DNA from: Gemmatimonadota bacterium
Lineage (GTDB): Bacteria > Gemmatimonadota > Gemmatimonadetes > Longimicrobiales > Gaopeijiaceae
NCBI GenBank assembly: GCA_022560615.1
Contig: JADFSR010000002.1
Location: 158,651-222,650, forward strand
Direction: 5' to 3'
DNA: 64,000 nt
Part shown: positions 43,945 to 53,502 of the stretch, piece by piece
Position numbering within the stretch: the stretch's first letter is position 1
How the letters are laid out: each line of letters opens with the position of its first letter
The notes under the pieces: generated by a model
Databases searched by the model: none
What the model was told of the DNA's origin: nothing
The model's input: the letters and a program-made list of their open reading frames with translations, nothing else
Program-made: the position numbers and the translations under genes

Positions 43945-46900
43945 ATGGACGAATCGGTAACCGAGAGGTTTCGGGTAGGCCTCGCCGCAACTCCGGCGGA
44001 CCCACGTTTCTGGTGCCAGACACTCGGGCGCTTCGCGCTATACAGGGATCGCGACGATTCCGCGGCTGTGATGCAGGCTGGCAAGCCGCTCGCGCTACTC
44101 GCCTACGTGGCGCTCTCTCCGAGCGGTCGAGCAGAGCGCGACCACGTCGCGGAGCTTCTCTGGCCGGGTAGCTCGTCGCGCGACGCCCGTCATGCGCTGA
44201 GCCAGTCGCTCTACCGGCTACGCACGGCCACGGGCGACGTTGACCTCGTTCGCCTCGACGGCCCGACTCTGGAATTCACGAACTGCGCCCGACTCGACTG
44301 CGTGGAAGGCGAGGCCGCCGCCGCGTCCGATGACCTCACCTCAGCGTACGACCTCCTGCTGGGCGCGTTTCTCGAAGGCTTTTCGATTCCCGACGCCCGC
44401 GAGTTCGACGAGTGGGTCGAGGCCCGTCGCGCCCGATACCTGACGACCTGGTCGTCCGTCGCGCAGCGCCTCGCGGAGCGACACATCGCGGCCGGAGAAC
44501 CGAGCCGCGCCGTCGAGATCGCAGACGTTCTTGCGAGTCGTCGGCCCTTCGACGATGAGCCGGTCCGCCTGGTGATGTCTGCGCTCAGCGCGCGAGGGCG
44601 GCACGCGATGGCTGTCGCACGTTATGCCGCCTACGTCCAAGTACTTCGGGGTCAGGAAGACCAGCCAGGCGACGGGCTGCGGCGGTATTCGGAAGAGCTC
44701 GAGCAGTTCGTCCTTTCGCGGGCTCTCGACGTCGGAGCGGAGCTCCCCTTCGTGGGTCGGGAGGAGCCGTGGTCCCAATTGGAGGCGGCGTGGGAATCCG
44801 CTCAGAACGCCAGGCCAGGCGCGGTCCTTGTCGAAGGGGCGGCAGGTCTCGGCAAGACTCGTATCGTTGCCGAGCTATCGGCCCGCGTGGAGGCCGGAGG
44901 AGGTCTCACCCTCGCCGCGAAATGCTACGAACCGGAGGGGGCCGTCCCCTACGGTGCCATCGCCGGTGCGCTCGCGGCTGCCGTACAGCACCCTGGCCTC
45001 GACGATCTAGACCGTACGTGGCTTGCCGAAGCCGCACGGGTGCTCCCCGAGCTGCACGAGCGATTCCCGGATCTGCCCCGCCTCGCCAGCAGGGACAGTC
45101 CAGTTGCTGCAAAGCAGCGTCTCCACCGGGCGCTCGCTCGCTACCTGGAGGCGATCTGCATGCGGTCGCCTGTGCTCTTGGTCATCGACGACGTCCACTG
45201 GGCGGACCCGTCCAGCCTCGAAGTCCTGCACCTCCTCCGGAGTCAGCTGGAAGATGCTCGCCTGCTCCTGGTAGCTTCCTACCGGCCGGTCGAGCTTAGT
45301 CCGGCTGCGAGGAGCTTCGTCCGCTCACTCGCCGAGTCCCGCTTGGCTCACCTTATCGTCCTCGAGCCTCTGACCTCCGAGGCGGTGAAAGACCTGCTCA
45401 ATGAGCTGGGCAGCTTCGACGACGTGCAGACCGGTCAGGCGGTCACCCCGCACTTGCATCGACACAGCGGAGGGAATCCGCTTTTTCTATCGGAGCTGCT
45501 CGATGCCCTCGACCGGGACAGAGTCCTGTTCGTGCGTGAGGGCCGCTGGACGTGGGGACGTGATCGCGAGATCGGGGCTTTGCCGAACACGCTCGGGAAG
45601 CTCCTCGCAGATCGGATCGAACGCCTCACACCCTGGATGCGGGCGTGCGTGGAGGTCCTGGCCGTCGCGGCCGAAGAAGTGACGGTCGAGGTCTTGGCTT
45701 GTGCCGTTGATATCTCCGAGCCTCGAGCCGGACTGGCGCTTTCGGTGCTGGAGGAGGAACGCCTCGTCCGGCGGACCCGTGTCGGCAGCTATGATCTCAT
45801 GCACGACGAGCTGCGTCGCCACGTCTACCAGGGCATTCCCGATGAGCGGCGACGGGCACTCCACGAGGCGGTCGGTCTTGCCCTCGAGGATTTGGGTGTG
45901 GCGAAACGCCCTGGTGGACCCGCACGGCTCGTGCATCACTTCGATCAGGCCGGTGATCCGGATCGTGCTCGTCGGTACGCACTGCAGGCCGCCGGTGACG
46001 CGAGTGCGTTAGCCGCGCCCGCGTCGTTGCGGTCTCACTTGGATCTTGCGGCCGCGCACGCACCGCGGGTTCTTCCGCCCGGTGAGACGCCACGTTGGAT
46101 GATGCCCTTTCTGGGCTCGGGGCGATCCGCGTTCCGCGGCAGGCTCACGGTGGGGGTGGTGGGCGCGGCGTCTTTGGCCTTCGGCCTGCTGGCAGGCGCC
46201 TACTTGCGGCCGATCATTGGCGGGCCCGACGAGGACTACCGTCAGGGCGTGATCTACCTGGGCACGTCGACGATTGCGGGACCGACCCACGAAATCGTGT
46301 GGGCCTCACGTCTCGGGGAACCTGGGTCGCTGTCCATCATCGAGGCGCCCCCGGCCGGCTTCGGACCTCGCATAGTGCAGCAATGGGTGACCGAGCGAGG
46401 TGAGACACACGCGAAGCTGTTCCGCATCGAGGGAGCGGACACCATTCAGATATCCTACGGATCCAGTGACGATTACGCGGGGGCCGGGTCCTGGTCCCCG
46501 GATGGCGCACTCCTCGCCGTCCACCGGGGGTGGAGGGCCGGCCCCGAACAATACAAGTCCAATATATTCCTCCTCGACTCCTTGGGTCGCGACATCCGAC
46601 AGTTGACGCACACCGAGTATCAGGATCACGAGGCTATTTGGTCGCCTTTGGGGACCCATCTGCTGGTCTTCAGGGACTCCTTGGGGCACCGCAGCCTTTG
46701 GCTACATGAGGTGGGTGGGGAGGAGCGCGTGGACCTCACGAGCCGATTCGGCTTGCCGGATATTGTTGCAAGCGCCGGACTGTCGGCTCAGGGCGACCAC
46801 GTGGCTGCGATCTCACCGGACGACGGGTCCGCACAATCGGCGTTGTACATCATGGATCTGCAGAACGATGAGCTGCGGACGGTCCGTCTGCTCGAACGGA

Positions 46901-47952
46901 GTGCAAACGCGGAGTTGCTCTGGTCCCCCGATGACCGATGGATCGCGTTCGTCGCGCCCCGGGACGATAGCTGGACGCTCCAGATCATCTCGGCAGATGG
47001 TACCAGCGGGCCGTTCGTGGCGGTGCAACTCCCGCAGCAATTCACGGCAACCCGGTGGACCGGCGACGAACCTAGGTACGTCGCGCGGGTTTCGATCGAC
47101 TCCGAGATCGTTTCGCTCACCTCCGGACACGGAACGCAGTTACAAGCCACAGCGCGTGCACCGTCTGGAGACGTTCTTTCGACAAACCTGAGGTGGACGG
47201 TCGTCGACACGTCGGTGGCCCGGGTCGATGGAGCTGGGTTCGTGCGCGGCCGGGCGTCGGGGACGACCCGCGTCTTGGTGAGTGCCGGAGGTTTTCGGGC
47301 GGACACAGTGGCGGTTATCGTGGCTTTTGCCCCGGTGGACACCCTCTTCCAGGAAGACTGGAGTCACGGGCTGGACTTGGCGCGATGGCGTCCGATCGGG
47401 TACCCACGCCCCGAGGTTGTTGACCGAGGCGTGCCGGACGGACAGGCGGCCTTCGCGAATCGCGGCGACTACAACCACCACAGCGGCGCTGCTTCGTTGG
47501 ACCGTTTCGCAGCTGGTCAGTCAGGATTCACCGTCGAAGCTGAGGGCTGGGTGCGCTTTACCGGGGCTCCGTTCCAAGACTGGGCGCTCGGCCTAATAAG
47601 CTCCGCGGCGCCCATTGACGACGAACTGTTCGGGAGGGGGACGATAGCGTTGGGGTTGAGTGGGCCGAGCCCTGTGTTTGCCGATGCGCAGTGGGGCGGA
47701 TGCGTCTCGGGACCAGAGCTAAGGACCGGGAGACTCGAGCTCCAGGCGATCCACGAACGTTGGTTTCAGGCCGCAATCGTCGTACGCCCCGACGGGATCG
47801 CGGAATGTTACCTCGACGGGGTCCTTCACGGCACCGGGCAGATACCTGAAGCGTCGCGGACTCAACCCTTCTCGGTCCTCCTCTCCGGTCGATCCAGCGG
47901 TACGGACATCTACCACGGGCGCGTGACTGTCACACGAGGGCTCAGATACTGA
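43945..47952 (+). CDS. Membrane-spanning SARP/BTAD-STAND regulator with extracytoplasmic sensor
   Basis: 1335 residues from ATG 43945 (weak ribosome-binding site; an earlier start is possible). Order: SARP winged helix (about 30-100, ELLWPGSSSRDARHALSQSL) and BTAD helices (100-245); STAND/AAA ATPase with FVGREEPW, Walker A GAAGLGKT (about 298) and Walker B VLLVIDDVHWADP (about 412); one membrane segment (about 735-755). Outside are a PD40/TolB-type beta-propeller (about 840-1045), an Ig-like BIG2 domain (WTVVDTSVARVDGAGFVRG) and a lectin/LamG-like end. It likely senses an outside ligand and activates transcription. Its own promoter carries a SARP-type site. Confidence 0.85.
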   Translation: MDESVTERFRVGLAATPADPRFWCQTLGRFALYRDRDDSAAVMQAGKPLALLAYVALSPSGRAERDHVAELLWPGSSSRDARHALSQSLYRLRTATGDVDLVRLDGPTLEFTNCARLDCVEGEAAAASDDLTSAYDLLLGAFLEGFSIPDAREFDEWVEARRARYLTTWSSVAQRLAERHIAAGEPSRAVEIADVLASRRPFDDEPVRLVMSALSARGRHAMAVARYAAYVQVLRGQEDQPGDGLRRYSEELEQFVLSRALDVGAELPFVGREEPWSQLEAAWESAQNARPGAVLVEGAAGLGKTRIVAELSARVEAGGGLTLAAKCYEPEGAVPYGAIAGALAAAVQHPGLDDLDRTWLAEAARVLPELHERFPDLPRLASRDSPVAAKQRLHRALARYLEAICMRSPVLLVIDDVHWADPSSLEVLHLLRSQLEDARLLLVASYRPVELSPAARSFVRSLAESRLAHLIVLEPLTSEAVKDLLNELGSFDDVQTGQAVTPHLHRHSGGNPLFLSELLDALDRDRVLFVREGRWTWGRDREIGALPNTLGKLLADRIERLTPWMRACVEVLAVAAEEVTVEVLACAVDISEPRAGLALSVLEEERLVRRTRVGSYDLMHDELRRHVYQGIPDERRRALHEAVGLALEDLGVAKRPGGPARLVHHFDQAGDPDRARRYALQAAGDASALAAPASLRSHLDLAAAHAPRVLPPGETPRWMMPFLGSGRSAFRGRLTVGVVGAASLAFGLLAGAYLRPIIGGPDEDYRQGVIYLGTSTIAGPTHEIVWASRLGEPGSLSIIEAPPAGFGPRIVQQWVTERGETHAKLFRIEGADTIQISYGSSDDYAGAGSWSPDGALLAVHRGWRAGPEQYKSNIFLLDSLGRDIRQLTHTEYQDHEAIWSPLGTHLLVFRDSLGHRSLWLHEVGGEERVDLTSRFGLPDIVASAGLSAQGDHVAAISPDDGSAQSALYIMDLQNDELRTVRLLERSANAELLWSPDDRWIAFVAPRDDSWTLQIISADGTSGPFVAVQLPQQFTATRWTGDEPRYVARVSIDSEIVSLTSGHGTQLQATARAPSGDVLSTNLRWTVVDTSVARVDGAGFVRGRASGTTRVLVSAGGFRADTVAVIVAFAPVDTLFQEDWSHGLDLARWRPIGYPRPEVVDRGVPDGQAAFANRGDYNHHSGAASLDRFAAGQSGFTVEAEGWVRFTGAPFQDWALGLISSAAPIDDELFGRGTIALGLSGPSPVFADAQWGGCVSGPELRTGRLELQAIHERWFQAAIVVRPDGIAECYLDGVLHGTGQIPEASRTQPFSVLLSGRSSGTDIYHGRVTVTRGLRY

Positions 47953-48018
47953 CGCCATGGCAGCGATGCGTGGCGCTACGACGGTCGGTCTCTAGGCGCG
48001 GCTCTTTTTCGTGCATGT

Positions 48019-48048
48019 GATCGATGTGTGATCGCGCCTTGATACCAT
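48019..48048 (+). promoter_or_regulatory. Second SARP-type promoter, upstream of the HAF lipoprotein gene
   Basis: TGTGATCG occurs at 48016-48023 and 48027-48034 (11-bp period), followed after exactly 8 bp by TACCAT (48043-48048) as the -10 box. The core GATCGATGTGTGATCG and the TTGATA that follows four bases later are identical to the site at 43776. It predicts that the chimeric regulator activates this promoter. Confidence 0.65.
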
Positions 48049-48228
48049 AGTGTCTACCAAACGCGAGCACCGAGGCGTTCGTCCAAGGAAATACTCACAC
48101 GGTGAGCTACTGACGACGTCGCCTACTGCTGGGGCACCGACCATCACGGTGAACCGCGACGGCTGACGGTGGCGTTAACGCACAATCCACGGGGGGCAGG
48201 TGAGTCCCCGCGAAGCGGGAGGAATAGG

Positions 48229-49329
48229 ATGAAACTCTGGCAGGCGATCCTCGTCACCGGTTCGGTCTTGTGTCTCTCAGCTTGCAGCGAGGGCCCGCTC
48301 AGTCCTGACGGCCTTGCTCCTGCCTTCGCGAAAGGGGGAAAGCCCGGACCGCCGGGAGGGGACCCGGATCTGAGCGTGACCGCGACGGATCTCGGCTCAC
48401 TGAGCGGGAATAGCTGGGCTACCGACATCAATGACGCGGGTGAAATCGTCGGACGGAGCGACTCATCCTCGGGTAGACGTGCCGTCTTCTGGGGCCCAGA
48501 CAATCGCGAGAGCCCGGTGGACCTAAATACGCTCGTAACGGAGGAGAATCTGAGGTGGGCCACCGCCATCAACGATCTGGGGGCGGTGGTCGGGTTACAG
48601 GGAGGCGGCTCCTTCCTGCTCACCTTCGTGCCCAATGACGCGGAGGTCACTCACCTCGACGATGAGACCGCCCGGGCCCAGGATATCAACGATGACGGCA
48701 CGGTCGTAGGGTACAGGGTCCAAAGCACGGGTCCCGTAGGATTCATCTGGGACGGGACGTTTCACGACCTTAAGGGAGGGACCTTAGCGTTCGGCATCAA
48801 CTCGGACGGACACGTCGTTGGGAGGGCCAGGGACGATGCTTCGGGAGAGGTCCACGCCGCGATCTGGCTCGACCCCCTCAATTCATTTGCGGACCCCATC
48901 CTGCTCGGCGGTGGGCCTGTGTACGACTGGAGCTACGCATACGGTGTGAGCGATCGGGTGGACGATATCGTGTATGTTGCTGGGCAACAGGGAAACGACT
49001 CGGGGGACTACCGGGCGACACTATGGACCGTGCACCTGTCAAGTAACTCGGTCATCGTCGACGTCGACGACCTCGACCCGTCGTCATACGCCTTCGACGT
49101 GAACAGCGAGGGTGAGGTCGTGGGTCAGATCGGCCAGAAGCCGCGAGCCCACGTGTGGCGAGTGTCCGATGGACTCGTGCCCGTTGAACTTGGAGCCCTC
49201 ACTGGGCGCGGGACGAGCAGCGCAAGCGCGATCAACAACGCGGGCCTGATCGTAGGATGGAGCAAAGTCTCTACCAAGGGGAAGGACAAGGGGCTCGAGC
49301 ATGCTGTCCTTTGGGAGTTATCGTCCTAA
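48229..49329 (+). CDS. HAF-repeat lipoprotein
   Basis: 366 residues from ATG 48229, preceded by GGAGGAATAGG. The signal peptide ends with a lipobox (LCLSAC), so it is a lipoprotein. The mature part has about seven repeats of the HAF pattern, for example ATDINDAGEIVGRS, AQDINDDGTVVGYR and ASAINNAGLIVGWS, likely forming a beta-propeller. HAF-repeat proteins are surface or secreted proteins of unclear role. It is the only gene after the second SARP-type promoter and so the best candidate target of the regulator. Confidence 0.85.
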   Translation: MKLWQAILVTGSVLCLSACSEGPLSPDGLAPAFAKGGKPGPPGGDPDLSVTATDLGSLSGNSWATDINDAGEIVGRSDSSSGRRAVFWGPDNRESPVDLNTLVTEENLRWATAINDLGAVVGLQGGGSFLLTFVPNDAEVTHLDDETARAQDINDDGTVVGYRVQSTGPVGFIWDGTFHDLKGGTLAFGINSDGHVVGRARDDASGEVHAAIWLDPLNSFADPILLGGGPVYDWSYAYGVSDRVDDIVYVAGQQGNDSGDYRATLWTVHLSSNSVIVDVDDLDPSSYAFDVNSEGEVVGQIGQKPRAHVWRVSDGLVPVELGALTGRGTSSASAINNAGLIVGWSKVSTKGKDKGLEHAVLWELSS

Positions 49330-49425
49330 GGCGTGGCAAGGTCCCCCAGGCGGTGGATGGTTCTCGATGTAGGCCAACTTCGTGAGGGCGAAGGAGGCCT
49401 TCACGGAGCGCCAAGAGCTAGTGCA

Positions 49426-49454
49426 CGCCCCCACCGCCCCGGGGCGGCGGGGCG
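49426..49454 (+). terminator. GC-rich hairpin downstream of the HAF gene
   Basis: CGCCCCCACCGCCCC at 49426-49440 pairs with GGGGCGGCGGGGCG at 49441-49454 with almost no loop, followed by TTCTTAG. It is about 95 bp after the HAF stop. The T-run is short, so termination efficiency is uncertain. Confidence 0.35.
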
Positions 49455-49457
49455 TTC

Positions 49458-49640
49458 TTAGTAGGCGTCGGCATTGTTCGGCACGACCGTGAGCTGGCGC
49501 TTGTAGGCGACACCGGCGTCGAGGTGGCGATCGACTGCTGTCAGGCTGAGCCCCCGCTCGAAGGGGCTCGCTCCCACGCCCGCCACCATCGGGTCTCCAC
49601 CGAGGAAGGAGCGCGCATACGAGTCGCTAGGGTCACCTCG
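49458..49640 (-). pseudogene. Unidentified C-terminal coding relic
   Basis: The reverse strand encodes about 60 residues (SYARSFLGGDPMVAGVGAS to VAYKRQLTVVPNNADAY) before a TAA, preceded by an in-frame stop and with no start. The composition looks coding, but I cannot name the family. The rest of the 415-bp gap between the HAF and GLPGLI genes shows nothing else clear. Confidence 0.3.
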
Positions 49641-49744
49641 TCACGCTAAGCAGACTACGGCCGACCAACGCCAACGGCACTTAACGAAACTGCGGCTCGC
49701 GGGGTCTTTGTCTTGGTAGAGAGAGACCACCGTCGAGGGCCGCC

Positions 49745-50551
49745 ATGCTTCTAGGGATGACACTAGGACTTCTCGCGCTTCTCCCGTCCGCGCTGTCGGC
49801 GCAGGAGGGCAGCATCGCGTTCACGCATTCGGTTCGTGTCGAATTCGAGATGTCGGAAGAGATGCGTGCCCGCTTCGAAGCACGTGGTGGAAACAGGGGT
49901 GGAGGCCGTGGGGCGATGCCGACGGAACGTGTGAGTCAGTTCGTCTTGTTGTTCAACAGTACCGAGTCTCTGATGAAGCCGGTTCCACGGGTGGCCCCAG
50001 AGGGCGGCCGAGGCCGGGGCGGCTTCGATGGACGTGGGGGCGGCGCCGGAGGTGGGGGCTTCGCGCGTCGGGCTCGGATGGGCTCTGCGTCTCGGAACGC
50101 CCAGGAGACGTTGGTCGAGGCCTACACTCGGTACGACGAAGGCACGATCGTGGAGGCCCGGCAGCTGTTGGGGCGCTCCTTCATTATCGCCGACGAACGT
50201 CCGACCTACTCATGGAAGCTGACCAGCGAACAGGCTGAGTTCCTCGGGTACGTCGTGCAGAAGGCGACGGCTGTGCAGGACAGCTCCGTGATCGAAGCCT
50301 GGTTTACTCCGCAGATCCCGGTCCAGGGTGGGCCCGCGACATTCGGCGGGTTGCCCGGGATGATTCTCGTCGTTTCGATCGACGACGGACAGGTGCAATA
50401 CACAGCCACAGGGGTCTCGATGAGTCCGATCGCCGAAGGAGTCATCGTGAGGCCTACCGAGGGCGATGGAGTGACGAGAGAGGAATACGAGGAGATTGTG
50501 GCCGAGAAGCTCGAGGAGCTGCGGGCCACACAGCGGAGAATCCGAGAATGA
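49745..50551 (+). CDS. GLPGLI-family exported protein
   Basis: 268 residues with a signal peptide (ending ALSAQEG) and the family signature as FGGLPGMILVVSIDDG near residue 202. GLPGLI proteins occur next to TonB-dependent receptors and probably act with them at the outer membrane; the biochemical role is unknown. Two Arg-Gly-rich inserts (about residues 47-58 and 85-113) are unusual. The stop overlaps the receptor start by 4 bp. Confidence 0.9.
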   Translation: MLLGMTLGLLALLPSALSAQEGSIAFTHSVRVEFEMSEEMRARFEARGGNRGGGRGAMPTERVSQFVLLFNSTESLMKPVPRVAPEGGRGRGGFDGRGGGAGGGGFARRARMGSASRNAQETLVEAYTRYDEGTIVEARQLLGRSFIIADERPTYSWKLTSEQAEFLGYVVQKATAVQDSSVIEAWFTPQIPVQGGPATFGGLPGMILVVSIDDGQVQYTATGVSMSPIAEGVIVRPTEGDGVTREEYEEIVAEKLEELRATQRRIRE

Positions 50552-53457
50552 ATCTCCTCCGATGCGTGCCGGCCTTGGGTCGAGCTTCTTCCGTGCCGGG
50601 ACGCGGCCTCGTCGCCGTAGCGACGGTCGGCCTCCTTTTCATGGTGGCGCCGTCTGCTGGGGCCCAGGAGACGTACGACGTCCGGGGTATCGTGGCCGAC
50701 TCGACAGGTGGAGGAATCGATGGCGCGATGGTCGTGGCGCTGGCCCTCCCCGACTCCTTGCTGATCAAGTTCTCACTGAGCAACGGGAACGGCTCATTCA
50801 CGTTGAGCCGGGTGCCCGCCGGAGAGTACCTCCTCCAGATCACGATGGTCGGTCATCAAACGGTGCGTCGAGCATTTTCCATCACCACGGCGGACGTCGA
50901 CGCGGGGACGATCAAGTTGGAGGTGTTGGCCGTCGAGATGGATGCGCTCGTGGTCAGCGTGGACCACGTCCCGTTCGTGAACCGACGTGACACACTCGAC
51001 TACAACGCGCGGGCCTTCGTGACGCGCCCGAACGCCACGGTCGAAGAGCTGCTCGCTCGGCTGCCGGGGATCGAGGTGGATCCCGACGGGACCATCCGGG
51101 CGCAGGGCGAGGAGGTCCGGAACGTCCTGGTCGATGGGAAGGAGTTTTTCGGTAGTGACCCGACGATCGCGACGAGAAACCTCCCTGCAGATGCCATCGA
51201 GCGCATTCAGGTCTATGACAAACAGTCCGACATGGCCGAGTTCACCGGCATCGCCGACGGCCAGGAGGAGCGAACGATCAACCTCCAGCTCCGCGAGGAT
51301 GCCCGGAGAGGTTACTTCGGCCAGGCTGTTGGCGGGCTCGGGGGCGGACTCGAGCCGGCCGCGGTGATCGAAGCCCAACCTGACGGCCGCACCCGGTACA
51401 ACGAATCGCTCAACATCAATCGTTTTTCGCCGACCACACAGCTCGCGCTGCTCGGGAACGCGAACAACGTGAACGAGGCGGGCTTCGCATGGGGCAACTT
51501 CGTGAACTTCAGCGGTGGCGCTCAGGGATTGGCCCGCGGGGGTAACCGTGGCGGCGGCGGCGGTCGTGGTGGCGCAGGCGACCGTGATGGCGGAGGCCAG
51601 GGCGGTATTCAACTCGGGGGAGGAAGAAACGACGGCTTTACCGAGACGATGTCCTTGGGTCTGAACGCGAACCACGACTTCTCCGACGACCGCTGGATTC
51701 GCAGCAGCTACTTCTACACTGGGCTGGACAATGTCCAGCGGCAGACGACACAGCAGCAACAGCTCTTGGGGTCCAACGCGGCGGCCCTCCAGAACGCGGC
51801 GGCGGATCAGGTCACCGCCAACACGACGCACCGCGTCAACTTGAACGCGCAGTATGCGTTCTCGGACGGGCATGACCTCAGGCTCCGCGGGAATCTGAAT
51901 GTCGGGTCGTCGTCCATGACGAGCCTCCAGTCCAGCGAGACGACGACTCTCGACGGCCGGGTCCAGAACACCGGACTCAGCAACAACGTGGTCGAGGGCA
52001 ACGATCTCGGCGGATCCGCGCGCCTGACCTGGCGAAAGCGGCTGGCGGAGAACGGCAGATCGCTCGTGGCCGAGGCGACTACGAGCATCCAGGAGCCGGA
52101 GCTGTACGGGGATCTGGAAACCACGACGGGTATCGCCAACAGGGACGGCGATCTCATCATGCAGGATTTGATCCAGCAGCAGTCGCGAACCGGTCGGACT
52201 CTGTCTCTCTCCCAGCGGCTCTCGCTCACGCAGCCGGTGGGGGAACGGGGAATCTTCGAGGTGTTCGGCGAGCGCCGAGCAGTGAATGAGGACCAGAACA
52301 ACTCCGTCTTCGACATCGGGACCGGGACACCCGTCTTCAACGACCTCCTGAGCTCCGGCTTCGAGCGCACGTACAGCTACCTGCGCGGCGGCTTCCGCTT
52401 CAACCGAAACACCGCAGACACGCGCTTCGTGGTTGGCCTGCAGGTGCAGGCGTCGAAGCTGGACGGCACGATCCTCGATCGCGACGAGCATATCGAGAAC
52501 GGGTACACACACGTCCTGCCCTCCGCGAACTTCCGGATCCAGCTCAACGACGCCAAGACACTGAACTTCCGGTATACGACGTCGACGCGGGAGCCGTCGA
52601 TGACGGAGCTGCAGCCGTTCGCCGACAATACGAACCCGATCCGCACCTATGTCGGGAATCCCAACCTGACGCCGGAGTACTCTCACTCGTTCAATGCCGA
52701 CTATCGGTTCTTCGATCAGTTCTCGTTCGTGAACCTGTTCACGTATTTGCGGTTCTCGTACACCAGCGACGACATCGTCCAGTCGAGGGTGATCGACGAA
52801 CAGGCGCTCCAGACCGTCATGCCTGTCAACATCGACCACAGCTGGTCGACGAACGGCGGAGTGACCTACGGGCGACCGATCCGTTCCGTCGGTGCGCGGA
52901 TCAATCTGAATTACACGTTCAACTACACGCGTGGTGTGGAGATCCTGAACGGGTTGGAGAACAACAGCACGGTGTTGAGAAACACGATCGACGCCAGCAT
53001 CGACAATCGGAACAAGGACCTCTTCGACGTGCGTGCGGGTGCGCGCTTCTCCTTCAACGATGTCGAGAACTCCCTCAACCAGGAGCTCAACCAGGGCTAC
53101 CTGGACAAGACCTTCTACGGGAACGGGATGCTCCACTACGGGGCCGGATGGACCTTCTCGGCGACCCTCAACTACCGGCTCTACGACGAGGATGTCTTCG
53201 GAGCGGGCGACCGGAACGTCGCGATGCTTCAGGCTTCGATTTCGAAACTCGCGATGGACAACCGCGTGGAGTTGGAGTTGGTCGGATTCGACATTCTCGA
53301 CCAGAACAAGGGCGTGGCGTACACCACCGGAACGAGCTTCATCCAGGAGCGGCGCACCGAGTCCCTCGGCCGGTACGTGATGCTGAAAGTCATGTACCGC
53401 CTCGGGTCACGCGGCGTGGGTGCGGCGCGGGGCGGGGGAGGCGGTCGCCGGCGGTAG
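50548..53457 (+). CDS. TonB-dependent outer-membrane receptor (GLPGLI-associated type)
   Basis: 969 residues. A signal peptide (to about residue 44), a carboxypeptidase-regulatory-like domain (about 47-125, YDVRGIVADSTGGGIDGAMV), a plug (LLARLPGIEVDPDGTI, NVLVDGKEFFGSDP) and a long beta-barrel follow. A glycine/arginine-rich insert lies at about residues 325-365. The C-terminus again ends in RGGGGGRRR, not in the aromatic residue usual for barrels, so the last 12 residues are an extra tail. The cargo is unknown. It is coupled to GLPGLI. Confidence 0.9.
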   Translation: MNLLRCVPALGRASSVPGRGLVAVATVGLLFMVAPSAGAQETYDVRGIVADSTGGGIDGAMVVALALPDSLLIKFSLSNGNGSFTLSRVPAGEYLLQITMVGHQTVRRAFSITTADVDAGTIKLEVLAVEMDALVVSVDHVPFVNRRDTLDYNARAFVTRPNATVEELLARLPGIEVDPDGTIRAQGEEVRNVLVDGKEFFGSDPTIATRNLPADAIERIQVYDKQSDMAEFTGIADGQEERTINLQLREDARRGYFGQAVGGLGGGLEPAAVIEAQPDGRTRYNESLNINRFSPTTQLALLGNANNVNEAGFAWGNFVNFSGGAQGLARGGNRGGGGGRGGAGDRDGGGQGGIQLGGGRNDGFTETMSLGLNANHDFSDDRWIRSSYFYTGLDNVQRQTTQQQQLLGSNAAALQNAAADQVTANTTHRVNLNAQYAFSDGHDLRLRGNLNVGSSSMTSLQSSETTTLDGRVQNTGLSNNVVEGNDLGGSARLTWRKRLAENGRSLVAEATTSIQEPELYGDLETTTGIANRDGDLIMQDLIQQQSRTGRTLSLSQRLSLTQPVGERGIFEVFGERRAVNEDQNNSVFDIGTGTPVFNDLLSSGFERTYSYLRGGFRFNRNTADTRFVVGLQVQASKLDGTILDRDEHIENGYTHVLPSANFRIQLNDAKTLNFRYTTSTREPSMTELQPFADNTNPIRTYVGNPNLTPEYSHSFNADYRFFDQFSFVNLFTYLRFSYTSDDIVQSRVIDEQALQTVMPVNIDHSWSTNGGVTYGRPIRSVGARINLNYTFNYTRGVEILNGLENNSTVLRNTIDASIDNRNKDLFDVRAGARFSFNDVENSLNQELNQGYLDKTFYGNGMLHYGAGWTFSATLNYRLYDEDVFGAGDRNVAMLQASISKLAMDNRVELELVGFDILDQNKGVAYTTGTSFIQERRTESLGRYVMLKVMYRLGSRGVGAARGGGGGRRR

Positions 53458-53502
53458 CTTAGGCGACCGCCGGCGGAACCGTCGTCCCACCCGGTCACCG
53501 AA

